Counted from the stretch's first letter, positions 16,451 to 27,213 are shown. The stretch: 34,557 bases of DNA from Acidianus hospitalis (GCA_003086435.1 QEFD01000231.1:1-34557); one strand, 5' to 3'. Translations and numbers: made by a program. The notes: generated by a model from the letters alone, not told the origin.

Positions 16451-18970
16451 ATGAAAAGTAAATCTATGTATTATAAAATTCTCTTGCTAGGTATAATAGT
16501 TTTATTAGGAGGGATGATAGTTTCGGAGGCGGCAGGAGTTCTTGTAGCACCATCAGCATTAAAACAACATGTAGTTCCTGCAATAGAATACTGTAAATAC
16601 GGCCCATATTTAGGTTCAATAGTATTCTTATGGAATTACACAGAAAATAAGCAAATCTATTATTGCTTCGAACGTGTTGGTGATATACAATTAATCGATG
16701 CACTTCCAGCTTCACAGTTTCCAAGCCAGTATATAGAAAGTCTAGAGAAGCTATCAACAGTGTCTATATATGATGAGGTAACTTATGGCTTTATATTCAT
16801 TCAAGTTAACTTCAAATATTATCCAGAAAATAATGTATATTTCAGGTGGGCAATAGCTAGTTTAATAAATCCTGCTTGCGTAGAGTCCCAAATACTATGC
16901 AGTGGACTTAGGGGTGTACCTAGCGGATTATACATATGTCCTGCAGTATATCCCTGCTTGGCAAGCAATACTACTCTGCTAAGTGAATTATATAGCATAT
17001 ATAACGCTCATGAATCTTACTGTCCAAAGAGGGCTTGTCAATACTTAAAGGATGCAGGATTAGTTTATAACCCATCATTAGGTGAATGGACATATCCTAA
17101 TGGGACACCAGTAGTTATTCCAGTTTATATCCAAGAAGATTTCTATAATTGTATGGCATGGATAAACATGCTAAAAAGTAATGCGTGTAAAATACATTTT
17201 GGTAAGAATTTAGATATTATAGAATATTATCCATATTGCCTTGAGACTGAGTTAGTGAGCTTAAAATACGGTTTAATTAATTTTGGATATTCAAGCTATA
17301 CAGCAATTATAGAGGACGATTATTTCTCTCTGGGACCTGTGGCTCCTGTAGATGAATTCAACTGCTATGTGAATTCAACAGTTAATGCACAATTGTCTGC
17401 CGCATATACTAAAGATCCAACCTTCTCTCAAGCTTTAGTTAATCTAGCTAATGCTTTAGTAGACTTACAATGGGATGAACCATGGATAATATTAGGTTGG
17501 ACTACATGTATTACGCCTGCTATTATTAATAACTATTATGGCTACGTTGCGGGTCCAGATGGAGGATACACCTCTACATATAATGATATACATGAAGGAA
17601 ATACAATAACTGGAAGACTAGTAGAGGCGATAGGAACTTGTAAATTTAAAGCACCTAACATGGATATTTTGTACTGTAACTTCTACTCATCATTAGATGT
17701 ATGGGAGCAGGCAGTGCCAGAACCATTAACTGAACCGCCTAGTGAGCCGACACCTCTAGGTTTACAGCCTTATGTTGCCAATTATAAGATAATACATATA
17801 CATAATGTTACAATAAATGGGCATAAGATTATAAACGGTACTGAGATTATATATTGCTTCGTTCATAACGCTACGTGGATAAACGGTATGCCTCTAACTG
17901 CTTTAGACTTCAACTTCTCTATATGGTATTTTGACATGCCAGGATATTGTCCAAACTGTAATCCGTTAGGACTTAACATTAGCCACGTATACATAGGCAA
18001 TTATTTCGGTATTCCAGTCTATGTTAACTATTCAGAAATACCAAGTTATGCGATGAAAATAGTATACGATTCAATGCCTTCATTAGTATACTCTTGTGTT
18101 CCGGCAAATAATACATACGAAATAAAATTATACTTCAATAGCACATCAGCGTGCTTATTAACTATTAGTGATGAAATTATTGTACCACCATGTATATACT
18201 TGAATTACAAACCTTGCCAGTATAATCCAGACTATCCTAGCTTTGTATGCTTAGCGTATAAAGGAGAATTGCCAGGAGGATTCCCGTGGTATGTATATGA
18301 ATGGAATTACTCAATAGGTGCTATAATAAAGCCATTTGTAGGAAACTTCTTGTGGAATCCAAAAGCTTGTACATATAACGTTACTGCAGGATCTGTTGCA
18401 ACTATAACTACCGATATTACTCAAATCATAGCATCTCCATACATAGTTGTTCCGTTAAACGGTACTGTTATAAAGACAGCACCTAAGCCTTGTTGCCCAA
18501 TAACTAACGCTACTGGATATGCTGAAGTTTGGGCATACGGGTCTACAACACCTATAGAGAAGTTAACTCTGACTCATGTAGCTGGAGACGAATACGAAGT
18601 TGAGGTTCCAACTAGTAACTTAACTGCGAACGAATTCTACGTAGTATTTATTAATGCAACTTATTACGCCCCAATAACAGTAATGGGACATACGATGATG
18701 ATGCCTCATTATGCTTATAGGTGGTATGCAGTATATCCGTACTCTCCAATAACTACTACTCATATTTCTAACGTAAGCAAACTAATATCCTGTGCATCTC
18801 ATTTGACTAGCTATACTCCGCCTACTCCTTCCAGCGTAACAGTAAACTCCACGTTATTAACTTACACGCCACCATCTGTTCCTTCTGTTAGTGATGCAGT
18901 AATAGCAATGATAGGAATAACTGTTGTACTAGCATTAATAGGAGTAGCAATTTTGATAAGGTTTAAATAA
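16451..18970 (+). CDS. ABC transporter substrate-binding protein, family 5 (oligopeptide/sugar type)
   Basis: 839 residues: a signal peptide at 1-27 (LLLGIIVLLGGMIVSEAAG), a family-5 solute-binding core, a Ser/Thr/Pro-rich linker (TSYTPPTPSSVTVNS) and a C-terminal anchor (AVIAMIGITVVLALIGVAIL) ending RFK. This is the normal archaeal surface arrangement. Core pieces recognisable from DppA/OppA relatives are NVYFRWAIASLINP, YCPKRACQYLKDAGLVYNP and the VYIQEDFYNCMAWINMLK stretch. It captures the substrate outside the membrane and hands it to the permeases encoded next. Crenarchaeal members of this family carry either peptides or oligosaccharides, and I cannot tell which. It has about 27 cysteines, often in pairs (PCCP, CPNC), unusual for the family and suggesting several disulfides. 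No intact lipobox was seen. Confidence 0.85.
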   Translation: MKSKSMYYKILLLGIIVLLGGMIVSEAAGVLVAPSALKQHVVPAIEYCKYGPYLGSIVFLWNYTENKQIYYCFERVGDIQLIDALPASQFPSQYIESLEKLSTVSIYDEVTYGFIFIQVNFKYYPENNVYFRWAIASLINPACVESQILCSGLRGVPSGLYICPAVYPCLASNTTLLSELYSIYNAHESYCPKRACQYLKDAGLVYNPSLGEWTYPNGTPVVIPVYIQEDFYNCMAWINMLKSNACKIHFGKNLDIIEYYPYCLETELVSLKYGLINFGYSSYTAIIEDDYFSLGPVAPVDEFNCYVNSTVNAQLSAAYTKDPTFSQALVNLANALVDLQWDEPWIILGWTTCITPAIINNYYGYVAGPDGGYTSTYNDIHEGNTITGRLVEAIGTCKFKAPNMDILYCNFYSSLDVWEQAVPEPLTEPPSEPTPLGLQPYVANYKIIHIHNVTINGHKIINGTEIIYCFVHNATWINGMPLTALDFNFSIWYFDMPGYCPNCNPLGLNISHVYIGNYFGIPVYVNYSEIPSYAMKIVYDSMPSLVYSCVPANNTYEIKLYFNSTSACLLTISDEIIVPPCIYLNYKPCQYNPDYPSFVCLAYKGELPGGFPWYVYEWNYSIGAIIKPFVGNFLWNPKACTYNVTAGSVATITTDITQIIASPYIVVPLNGTVIKTAPKPCCPITNATGYAEVWAYGSTTPIEKLTLTHVAGDEYEVEVPTSNLTANEFYVVFINATYYAPITVMGHTMMMPHYAYRWYAVYPYSPITTTHISNVSKLISCASHLTSYTPPTPSSVTVNSTLLTYTPPSVPSVSDAVIAMIGITVVLALIGVAILIRFK

Positions 18971-19003
18971 AAGATAACTCCCAATTTTTTAGGTGTATTA
19001 TTC

Positions 19004-20008
19004 TTGGGTTTAGCTTCTTATTTGGCTAAGAGGGCTATAGAAAGGTTAATATTGCTATTAATTTTTACAGCATTCGTCTGGATGTTAGTTCTTGGAATTC
19101 CTCAGCTTGTAGGAATAAACCCTGCTTATCATTTTATTAATCCATCAGAGTTCCTTCATTCTAAAAATCCAGAACTTGCAGAAAAATTAGCGATACAATC
19201 TATAGATAGAGAGTTAGGACTTAATTATCCTTTAGAGGTACAATTCTTTATTTATTTTATTCATATGCTAACGCTTGATCTAGGAGTTTGTCCAGTTAAT
19301 CATCAGAGTGTAGCGGTTTGCTTACTTTCTGCTTTGCCTTTTACGGTAATATTAACTATACCTCCAGTTTTATTTCAGACATTGGCTAGTATATATCTAG
19401 GTTCTATAGCTGCAATAAAGAGGAATACAAAGACAGACGTTGCTATAATGAGTTATTTTATAGTAGATTACAACTTACCCATCTTTGTAGTATCTTTGTT
19501 CTTATGGTTTTTATTTGCTGTGGTGCTAAAGATTTATCCTATTTCAGTATATAACGAGGTTCATGATTGGACAAATATCGTTACAGATTTAAAGGTATTC
19601 TGGCTACCTTGGCTCATTCTAACTTTCATATACGGATTTTCGACTAGGGGAATATTAATGAGAAACGCTATGGTAGAAAATCTAGACTCAGACTTTATAA
19701 AATATGAAAGACTAGCAGGTTTAAGGGAAAAGATAGTAAGAGCTCACGCAAGAAGAGTTTCGATTATTCCAGTAATAGTTAGAACTGCCATTGATTTAGC
19801 TTTTGCAATATCTGGAGACTTTTTCCTTGAAGTATATTTTGGCATACCCGGCTTAGGCTATAAGTTATATTATGCAGCATTGGGTGACGAGATCGAGATA
19901 GTTCTTGGCTCAACATTTGTGTTAACTTTATACGCTATTATCTTATTATATTTTGTGGATATAGTGGAATTCATAATAGATCCTAGAGCTAGGAGGTCGG
20001 TGAAGTGA
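19004..20008 (+). CDS. ABC transporter permease, DppB type
   Basis: 334 residues with about six membrane helices. It starts at a TTG with GGTGT 7 nt ahead, so it is translated from its own ribosome site 33 bp after the binding-protein gene. The N terminus (SYLAKRAIERLILLLIFTAF) and the region YPLEVQFFIYFIHMLTLDLGV are typical of DppB proteins. The cytoplasmic EAA-like loop YERLAGLREKIVRAHARRVS (about 238-257), followed by FFLEVYFGIPGLGYKLYYA, is the ATPase coupling site and the last-helix signature. It forms the translocation pore with the next gene product. Confidence 0.92.
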   Translation: MGLASYLAKRAIERLILLLIFTAFVWMLVLGIPQLVGINPAYHFINPSEFLHSKNPELAEKLAIQSIDRELGLNYPLEVQFFIYFIHMLTLDLGVCPVNHQSVAVCLLSALPFTVILTIPPVLFQTLASIYLGSIAAIKRNTKTDVAIMSYFIVDYNLPIFVVSLFLWFLFAVVLKIYPISVYNEVHDWTNIVTDLKVFWLPWLILTFIYGFSTRGILMRNAMVENLDSDFIKYERLAGLREKIVRAHARRVSIIPVIVRTAIDLAFAISGDFFLEVYFGIPGLGYKLYYAALGDEIEIVLGSTFVLTLYAIILLYFVDIVEFIIDPRARRSVK

Positions 20009-20009
20009 G

Positions 20010-21647
20010 TTGAATTTAAGAAGATTTAAAAAAACATTTAAGGAATTATTAAAAACATGGCAATTTTTATTATCATTTATTATATTATTGGGATTGGTAT
20101 TAACTGTAGTGGTAGGCAACGTAATATATGCAAAGTGTTGCCCTTATAATGCTTCTTACTATTATGCTGCAGCACCTTTTGCTAGGCCCTCATGGGCTAC
20201 CCTATTCTGCGGTAATTTGCCCCCAGATATTAAAGTTCCCTCTAGTTATAATTTAATTGCCGCAAAGTGTCCTGGAGTACTATCTTATTGGCATTTAAGG
20301 AATGAGACGTTGAATGGAGATAAAATAGAAATAATTTGGAACTCCACATTCGGTCCTTGTAATGAAACGGCTTTTAACAAGAATCTAGCCACTTTCGGGA
20401 ATACTGGCCCAGGGAGTATAGAAATTAAAATAATTGGCGATAATCCAGTAAATATTACTTTATACCACTGTTTTGATTATACTTATAAATTGCCAAGCAT
20501 TTGCAATATTTATCTCATGCAGTATAGCGTATATTCTAATACATCACAACTATATATTATAAATGGTAAGATAATTGGGCCAAACGGCACATCGATTTGT
20601 GTACTATATCACGGTAGTGGATTCCCTCCGTTTATTAGAAATCCTGAATTTTATAGCTATATCTTCAACCCTGTAAATAAATACGAAATAATCGAGGGAC
20701 GGTGGAACTTCTTCCAAGCTGGTAGTAATGTCCCATCTTTTACGCCTTATTACTATACATTACCGCCTAACGAGTCAGCATTTGCTACCTTTTATATGAT
20801 TCAATATTTATTCTCAAAGGATGGAACATATAATGTAACATTTACTATAATGTATTATCCTTCCCCATTAGATGGAAATTCTACCACAATCTACTTATCT
20901 GATGTATATTTCGAATTTTTAGGTAGTGTTTATGGAATATTTGGGACTGATGCACACGGTGCTAACGTTTTTGCGGAATTTGTCAAAGGAGGAGTATTTG
21001 ATCTGGAACTAGCAGGCTTAGCTGGTTTAGCTATAGTTGCCATAGGAGCAGTAGTAGGTATCTTAGCTGGGTATTATGGTGGAATAAGGGATATGGTATT
21101 AGTTTCTACAACTGACTTTGTACTTTTATTACCAGGATTAATAACAATTCTATTAATAGTGGAAGTTTTAACTCTTTATGATCCGCAATTTCTTGACACA
21201 TATAGGCCCATTATATTAGCAGGTATAATAACGATTTTATCTTGGCCAATAACTGCTAGAGTAATTAGAGGAGAGACTTACGTTGTTAGGTCTAAAGCTT
21301 TTATTGAAGCAGCTAGAGCTCTAGGAGAATCTAACTTACAAGTTTTAAGAAAGCACATATTTCCTAACTTACTACCAATTATATTTGCTCAGCTTACCTT
21401 AGATGTTACTGCAGTAGTTTACACCGAGAGTACGCTAGACTTCTTGAATATAGGAATTCCAACAACAGAATTTCCTACATGGGGTAATATGCTAGGTTAC
21501 GCGCAATACTATGTAGCTAGCGCTCCGTCCTTTGCTTGGTGGTGGGTACTTCCTCCTGCTTTAGCGTTAGTTCTCTTAGGGATATCGTTATTCTACTTAG
21601 GAGAAGCTATATTAGAGAGATATAGAGTAAAATCGGGTGTTAGTTAG
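20010..21647 (+). CDS. ABC transporter permease, DppC type, with a large extracellular insertion
   Basis: 545 residues, against about 300 for typical DppC. Residues 1-40 hold the first helix. Residues of about 45-305 form a hydrophilic extracytoplasmic insertion with many N-glycosylation sequons (NASY, NETL, NGTS) and several cysteines. The normal DppC core then resumes at YGIFGTDAHGANVFAEFVKG, with five helices and the EAA coupling loop EAARALGESNLQVLRKHIFP, ending in FYLGEAILERYRVK. The TTG start lies one base after the preceding stop, behind GGTGA. The inserted domain could help dock the binding protein or hold substrate at the outer face, but its fold is not recognised. Confidence 0.9.
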   Translation: MNLRRFKKTFKELLKTWQFLLSFIILLGLVLTVVVGNVIYAKCCPYNASYYYAAAPFARPSWATLFCGNLPPDIKVPSSYNLIAAKCPGVLSYWHLRNETLNGDKIEIIWNSTFGPCNETAFNKNLATFGNTGPGSIEIKIIGDNPVNITLYHCFDYTYKLPSICNIYLMQYSVYSNTSQLYIINGKIIGPNGTSICVLYHGSGFPPFIRNPEFYSYIFNPVNKYEIIEGRWNFFQAGSNVPSFTPYYYTLPPNESAFATFYMIQYLFSKDGTYNVTFTIMYYPSPLDGNSTTIYLSDVYFEFLGSVYGIFGTDAHGANVFAEFVKGGVFDLELAGLAGLAIVAIGAVVGILAGYYGGIRDMVLVSTTDFVLLLPGLITILLIVEVLTLYDPQFLDTYRPIILAGIITILSWPITARVIRGETYVVRSKAFIEAARALGESNLQVLRKHIFPNLLPIIFAQLTLDVTAVVYTESTLDFLNIGIPTTEFPTWGNMLGYAQYYVASAPSFAWWWVLPPALALVLLGISLFYLGEAILERYRVKSGVS

Positions 21648-21648
21648 C

Positions 21649-22611
21649 ATGCTTCAAGTTAGCGATCTTTACGTTAAGTATAGTATGGGCAAAAAAATGA
21701 AGGTAAATGCAATAAACGACGTAAGCTTTTCCTTGGACAAGGGTGACGTTTTAGGAATTATAGGTGAGACTGGCTCTGGAAAGACTACATTAGCTAGTGC
21801 AATTATGAGAATATTGCCCGATACTGCGGAAGTTAAAGGAAAAATAATGCTAGATAATCTGGATCTATTAGCTATTAGTAAAAAGGAATTTAGGACTAAA
21901 ATAAGGTGGAAAAAAATCTCAATTATTCCGCAGTATTCGATGAATGCGCTTAATCCAATCAAAAGAGTAGGAAAAGAATTAACGGAGATTATAATGGAGC
22001 ATGAAAAAGTAAGCGAGGAAGAGGCTGTTAATAGGGTTTTATCTTTATTTAAAGATCTTAATTTACCAGAAGAAGTTTTCTTTAAGTACCCAGATGAGCT
22101 TTCTGGTGGTCAGAGGCAAAGGGTAGTAATTGCTTCTGCACTACTATTAAACCCAGAAGTAGTAATAGCTGACGAGCCAACTACTGCTTTAGACGTTATA
22201 AATCAAGCTAGAGTATTAAATTTGCTAAGAAATAAGGTAATCAGCACGTCGAGAATATTAATATATATAACTCACGATATAGCCGTAGTAGCAGGACTTG
22301 CAAATAAATTAATGACGCTATATGCTGGTAGAATAATGGAAATAGGTAGTAGTGAAAAAATGTTTAAGAATCCTCTTCATCCCTATACTCAAGGTTTACT
22401 CTCTTCAGTACCAGATATTAGTAACGGTAAGCCAGTTCATATTAGTTATATTAAAGGTGATCCTCCGGATTTAACTAAAGAAATAAAGGGTTGTCCTTTT
22501 TACCCTAGATGTCCCCTTGCGATGGATATTTGTAAGGAGGAATTTCCTGAGCCTGTTCAAATAGATGACAGGCTTGTATATTGTCATGCGGTGAGGAAAG
22601 ATGCTAAATAA
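21649..22611 (+). CDS. ABC transporter ATPase, DppD/OppD type
   Basis: 320 residues from the ATG at 21649, one base after the permease stop; a GTG 12 bases earlier is inside that gene and less likely. It energises import by ATP hydrolysis at the inner membrane face. Walker A is GETGSGKT (39-46), the signature is LSGGQRQRV, Walker B is VVIADEPTTALD, and a switch His is in ITHDIAVVAG. The C-terminal oligopeptide-type extension with CPFYPRCPLAMDIC is present; in this family that cysteine-containing tail can bind an iron-sulfur cluster. Its end overlaps the next ATPase gene by 11 bp. Confidence 0.93.
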   Translation: MLQVSDLYVKYSMGKKMKVNAINDVSFSLDKGDVLGIIGETGSGKTTLASAIMRILPDTAEVKGKIMLDNLDLLAISKKEFRTKIRWKKISIIPQYSMNALNPIKRVGKELTEIIMEHEKVSEEEAVNRVLSLFKDLNLPEEVFFKYPDELSGGQRQRVVIASALLLNPEVVIADEPTTALDVINQARVLNLLRNKVISTSRILIYITHDIAVVAGLANKLMTLYAGRIMEIGSSEKMFKNPLHPYTQGLLSSVPDISNGKPVHISYIKGDPPDLTKEIKGCPFYPRCPLAMDICKEEFPEPVQIDDRLVYCHAVRKDAK

Positions 22612-23602
22612 AAATCTTATTGATGAATTAAAATTTGATCGTAATGTAATTACTGTAGAGAATTTATGGGTAAGGTATCCGCTAAGCAGAGGGCTTTTTT
22701 CAAGAGTTTATCTTTATGCAGTTAACGGAGTCTCATTTTCAGTTAAACCTGGAGAAACTCTAGGATTAATAGGAGAGAGCGGCTCTGGGAAAACGACTTT
22801 AGGTAGGGCAGTATTAAAGCTAATAGAAATTAATGAAGGAAAGATATTTTGGGGTAATATTGATGTAACTAGAATGAAAGAAAGTAAATTAAGGCATTTA
22901 AGAAGGTATTTTCAATTAATACAGCAAGACCCTTACGGTGCTTTAGACCCAAGGATGAGTATTTATGATGCTGTGGCAGAAGGATTAAGAATACATAAGC
23001 TAGTAAAAAGTAGGGAAGAAGAAGAGGAAATTGTTTATAAAGCTTTGGCTCAAGTTAAATTAACTCCTCCGGAAACCTTTGCCTCAAAAATGCCTGATGA
23101 GCTTTCTGGTGGTCAAAGGCAGAGAGTAGTTATTGCTAGGGCGTTAGTATTAAAGCCAAAGTTCGTTGTAGCTGATGAACCCATATCTATGTTAGATGCA
23201 TCTACAAGAGGTCAGATTCTTGAAATACTTGATAATGCAAGAAAAGAAAATAATCTTTCAATCCTATTTATAACTCACGATATCGCAATTGCTAGTTATA
23301 TATCGAATAGAATAATGGTCTTATATAGCGGAAAAGTAGCGGAAATGGCGTCCTCAGAGGAGATTATAAAGAACCCGATGCATCCTTATACTCAAGCTCT
23401 AATTGAAGCGATACCTAGACCTGATCCTAACGCCAAGGTTCCGGAACCTAAGATTAAGGGCGAAGTTGTACCTCTCTTAGATAAGCCTAAAGGTTGTGTA
23501 TTCTATAATAGGTGTCCATTTGCTATGCCAATATGCAAGGAGAAGGAACCTGAGTTAAAAGAAATTAAAAGTGGTCATTATGTTGCGTGTCATCTCTATT
23601 AG
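22601..23602 (+). CDS. ABC transporter ATPase, DppF/OppF type
   Basis: 333 residues, the second ATPase of the heterodimer. Walker A is GESGSGKT (about 62-69), the Q-loop region is QLIQQDPYGALDPRMS, typical of DppF, the signature is LSGGQRQRV, Walker B is FVVADEPISMLD, and FITHDIAIASYIS carries the switch His. The tail CVFYNRCPFAMPICKEKEPE repeats the Cys-rich extension of its partner. The two ATPases are overlapping genes and were probably made by duplication. Its last 23 bases overlap the start of the next membrane-protein gene. Confidence 0.93.
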   Translation: MLNKNLIDELKFDRNVITVENLWVRYPLSRGLFSRVYLYAVNGVSFSVKPGETLGLIGESGSGKTTLGRAVLKLIEINEGKIFWGNIDVTRMKESKLRHLRRYFQLIQQDPYGALDPRMSIYDAVAEGLRIHKLVKSREEEEEIVYKALAQVKLTPPETFASKMPDELSGGQRQRVVIARALVLKPKFVVADEPISMLDASTRGQILEILDNARKENNLSILFITHDIAIASYISNRIMVLYSGKVAEMASSEEIIKNPMHPYTQALIEAIPRPDPNAKVPEPKIKGEVVPLLDKPKGCVFYNRCPFAMPICKEKEPELKEIKSGHYVACHLY

Positions 23603-24371
23603 CTTATTTTTTGTTGTAGTTATTTTATCGCTTTTTGCTCCACTTTTAGCTTCATCTAATTATACAATAAATTACTCAGGGAGATATGAAGTTCACTATC
23701 TCTATACAACTTATTTTAGAGCCTATGGTAACACAACAATAAAGGTAAGTGGACATAATGTAAGTGTAAGTGAGAATTTTATAGTTTGTAATAAATCATT
23801 AGCTACAGTAGCTTCGTGTATTAATCCTAATATAACAAGTTTATTTAATTTTCATATTTACAATTCCTACTATTATGTACTAAGCGAGAATAACAGTAGA
23901 ATATGTATCAAATTCTATTTTACAAATTCCTCTATAATGCTTATACCTTATTATTTACCAATAAATATTTCGAGCGGTAATTATAGCATAGTTATTTTAA
24001 ACGAAAATATCACAAGTGGTAAAGTAGTAAAATATAATGGTACATCAATAGTTTATTGTAAGGGAGGCATTCTTAACATTACCTTTACTGCTCTATGCCT
24101 TAATCCTTTCCATTATTATTATATCCACGGATATTATGCATATAATAAATCTAATAATATTTTACAATCATACGAGAATATATTTAGTGGAAAAGTTAGT
24201 AATACTCGTGGTAAAGCTCCATTAACTTTCGTGGAAATTTTACAGTTACAGAGGACTTACGAAGCTGCAGTCTCTCACACTTCCAATATATTCACATATA
24301 TAGAAATTGGAGGTATAGTTATAATAATCTTAGTATTGTCCGTGTTGATTATCAAGAAGAAATTTAAGTGA
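23580..24371 (+). CDS. Membrane-anchored extracellular protein linked to the ABC importer
   Basis: 263 residues from the ATG at 23580, inside the end of the second ATPase gene, so it is the sixth gene of the importer operon. A signal peptide (LRVISISLFFVVVILSLFAP) leads to an extracellular domain with about a dozen N-glycosylation sequons and five cysteines. It ends with a membrane helix (YIEIGGIVIIILVLSVLIIK) and the basic tail KKKFK. No family was recognised. The coupling to the importer suggests an accessory role at the outer face, such as stabilising the binding protein. This is inference from context only. Confidence 0.7.
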   Translation: MLRVISISLFFVVVILSLFAPLLASSNYTINYSGRYEVHYLYTTYFRAYGNTTIKVSGHNVSVSENFIVCNKSLATVASCINPNITSLFNFHIYNSYYYVLSENNSRICIKFYFTNSSIMLIPYYLPINISSGNYSIVILNENITSGKVVKYNGTSIVYCKGGILNITFTALCLNPFHYYYIHGYYAYNKSNNILQSYENIFSGKVSNTRGKAPLTFVEILQLQRTYEAAVSHTSNIFTYIEIGGIVIIILVLSVLIIKKKFK

Positions 24372-24436
24372 TTTTTAGCTCTTTTTACTTAAAATGGTAT
24401 ATTTAAAGTTAAAAATTCTTCCTAAAATACGTAAGC

Positions 24437-25467
<1,031 letters not shown>

Positions 25468-25540
25468 TTATTAATTCCTTTAGAACATCTAAAGCCTTGC
25501 TATTTCTTTATATGGGAAAATTTACAAAAGATTGAAAGCC

Positions 25541-25572
25541 TAGCCCCTTCCAGGGGCGAGAAAGAAAGTCAG
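25541..25572 (+). mobile_element. Solo hairpin resembling an IS605-type right end
   Basis: GCCCC (25543-25547), loop TTCCA and GGGGC (25553-25557) form a perfect stem, followed by GAGAAAGAAAGTCAG. The tnpB relic at the right window edge has CCCTTCCAGG with GAGACGTCAG in the same order. This suggests a relic of a TnpB-type element end. No transposase frame adjoins it. A simple transcription terminator is the alternative. Confidence 0.35.
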
Positions 25573-25642
25573 AAAAGTAAGTATTAAGAGCAGAAAGCAC
25601 TAGGGTAGGGAGGAATTCCCTTTTAATTACTAAATCGGATAA

Positions 25643-25652
25643 TAAAAAGGAC
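25643..25652 (-). terminator. T-rich terminator of the hydrogenase-like operon
   Basis: Just after the last operon gene (stop at 25659) the minus strand reads CCTTTTTATT, a typical archaeal T-run terminator. Confidence 0.4.
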
Positions 25653-25658
25653 TTTACC

Positions 25659-26279
25659 TTATCCTTTCAGTTCTTCTAAAGCCTTGTGCTCTCTCTTTTC
25701 AAATATTAGGAGGGAAGAAATTACTACTAAGCCTAATACGTCAAGGAAAACGCTAGCCTCGACTAGAAGTGGTAAAGGTATTAGGAATAGACCTAACATT
25801 ACTATTCCGTTTTCTTCTTCAATGTAGCCTATTATCTGAGCAGGAGTGGAGTTCCTAGACACTATCAAGTACAGACCTTGGAAGAAGAGGGATAGAGGAA
25901 ATAGTAACTCTACCTGGTGAAAGATTCTTCCTATTATAAACTCATAAATTACGATGATAGCTATAAAGAAGAAAGCTAAGTCTATTACTAGTAATGACGC
26001 AACGCCTTTTATTTTCTCCCTTTCGCCGAATTTATTACCTAACATTTTAATTAGAACGTAAGGAGTAATAATTCCTCTAAGAGTAACAATTATTATAGCA
26101 AGGATAAAATAATCTACAATTCCCGTAATTATTCCTAGAAATGTAGATAGAATTGCTAAAATTATTGATTGTACTCCGCTCATTTTTACTAAAGGTTTAT
26201 AATAAGCTTGTCCTTGAATGTAGAACGCCGTAATAATAATTATTACAGATATTAATTCTATTATTTCCTCTTTAATCAT
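25659..26279 (-). CDS. Hydrogenase-4 component E-like membrane subunit
   Basis: 206 residues with about six to seven helices and little else. It is the last gene of the operon and overlaps the preceding one by 8 bp, with GGTGAT before the ATG. Size, hydrophobic pattern (LISVIIIITAFYIQGQAYYK at the start, FEKREHKALEELK at the end) and position match HyfE-like subunits. These carry a NuoK-related portion in the membrane arm of group-4 hydrogenases and related complexes. It probably helps to couple the peripheral arm to ion movement. No single-residue motif is decisive, so the call rests mainly on context. Confidence 0.75.
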   Translation of the reverse strand: MIKEEIIELISVIIIITAFYIQGQAYYKPLVKMSGVQSIILAILSTFLGIITGIVDYFILAIIIVTLRGIITPYVLIKMLGNKFGEREKIKGVASLLVIDLAFFFIAIIVIYEFIIGRIFHQVELLFPLSLFFQGLYLIVSRNSTPAQIIGYIEEENGIVMLGLFLIPLPLLVEASVFLDVLGLVVISSLLIFEKREHKALEELKG

Positions 26280-27213
26280 ATTCTATCACCGAGAATATTA
26301 AGGATAATATTGATATAACAAACGCAACAGCCAAGAAATCTTGTACTTTGTACAACCTTAGCTTAGCGAGGGAAGTGTCAATGACAACTGCAATGAATAT
26401 GAGAAATAACCATTTTAGGAACATTATTCCTAAATCCTCTATTGCGCCTAAGATTCCCGTTTGTAGACCCCAAGGTAATATAAATACGTTAAGTAAAACA
26501 GAGCCTAGTAAATATTGCTTCATGTAACTACCCCATTTTAACAATGCTAGCAATTTACCGCTGTATTCGTAAGTTAATGCGTCATCTATCATTCCCATTT
26601 CTGCTAGGCCGGAACTTTCAACTGGTAATTTTCCTGTTTCGAATAACCATAACATAAAGAAAGCTACAGAAGCAAACACGTGATCAAGTGCAAGGTAATA
26701 TACTGGATTTTCTGCAAATTTTAGCTCTACATAAGGATTATTTGTCCCAGTAATTAGAGCAACTGCGAAGAATACTGTAATTAGAGTTGCTTCTCCTAGA
26801 AAGTTGAATGAAATAGCTCTAGAAGTTCCTAGCGCCACAAAGTTGCTTCCGGAGTCCATTGCAGAAATTATCTTAAGGAACGCTGCTAAAGAAAAGAGTA
26901 AAGCTCCGCCTAGAAAGTCGACAGTGGGAGTAAATATTATTGGCTGAGGGTAAACTACAGGTATAACGAACGATATTAAAACGTAAATTGAAAATACTAC
27001 ATAAGGTGAATAAATAAATACTGCAGAAGCATTAATCGATACTACGCTCTCTTTCTTCAATAATTTGAAAATGTCATAGTAAGGCTGGAATATGCTTTGG
27101 CCTCTTCTAGTAGATACATTAGCTTTTAATTTGTCTAGAATTCCTGCGTAAAGCGGGGAAAGTAAAGTTACTCCTAAAACTTGAATTATTGTTTCTATTA
27201 TTATCTCATTCAT
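26272..27213 (-). CDS. HyfC/NuoH-like membrane subunit
   Basis: 313 residues with about eight helices. It is homologous to NuoH of complex I and HycD/HyfC of formate hydrogenlyase, the subunit that docks the iron-sulfur arm onto the membrane. Typical pieces are ANVSTRRGQSIFQPYYDIFKLLKKE (about 31-55, cytoplasmic loop 1) and FETGKLPVESSGLAEMGMIDDALTYEYSG (about 191-219), the family signature with acidic residues lining the entry to the ion path. It overlaps the upstream antiporter-like gene by 4 bp (ATGA), with GGTGA ahead. It appears intact. Confidence 0.92.
   Translation of the reverse strand: MNEIIIETIIQVLGVTLLSPLYAGILDKLKANVSTRRGQSIFQPYYDIFKLLKKESVVSINASAVFIYSPYVVFSIYVLISFVIPVVYPQPIIFTPTVDFLGGALLFSLAAFLKIISAMDSGSNFVALGTSRAISFNFLGEATLITVFFAVALITGTNNPYVELKFAENPVYYLALDHVFASVAFFMLWLFETGKLPVESSGLAEMGMIDDALTYEYSGKLLALLKWGSYMKQYLLGSVLLNVFILPWGLQTGILGAIEDLGIMFLKWLFLIFIAVVIDTSLAKLRLYKVQDFLAVAFVISILSLIFSVIEYD

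Noticed and set aside
16464..16757. 97-codon minus-strand ORF inside the binding-protein gene
   Set aside because: Antisense shadow of a well-supported coding region with signal peptide and family motifs.
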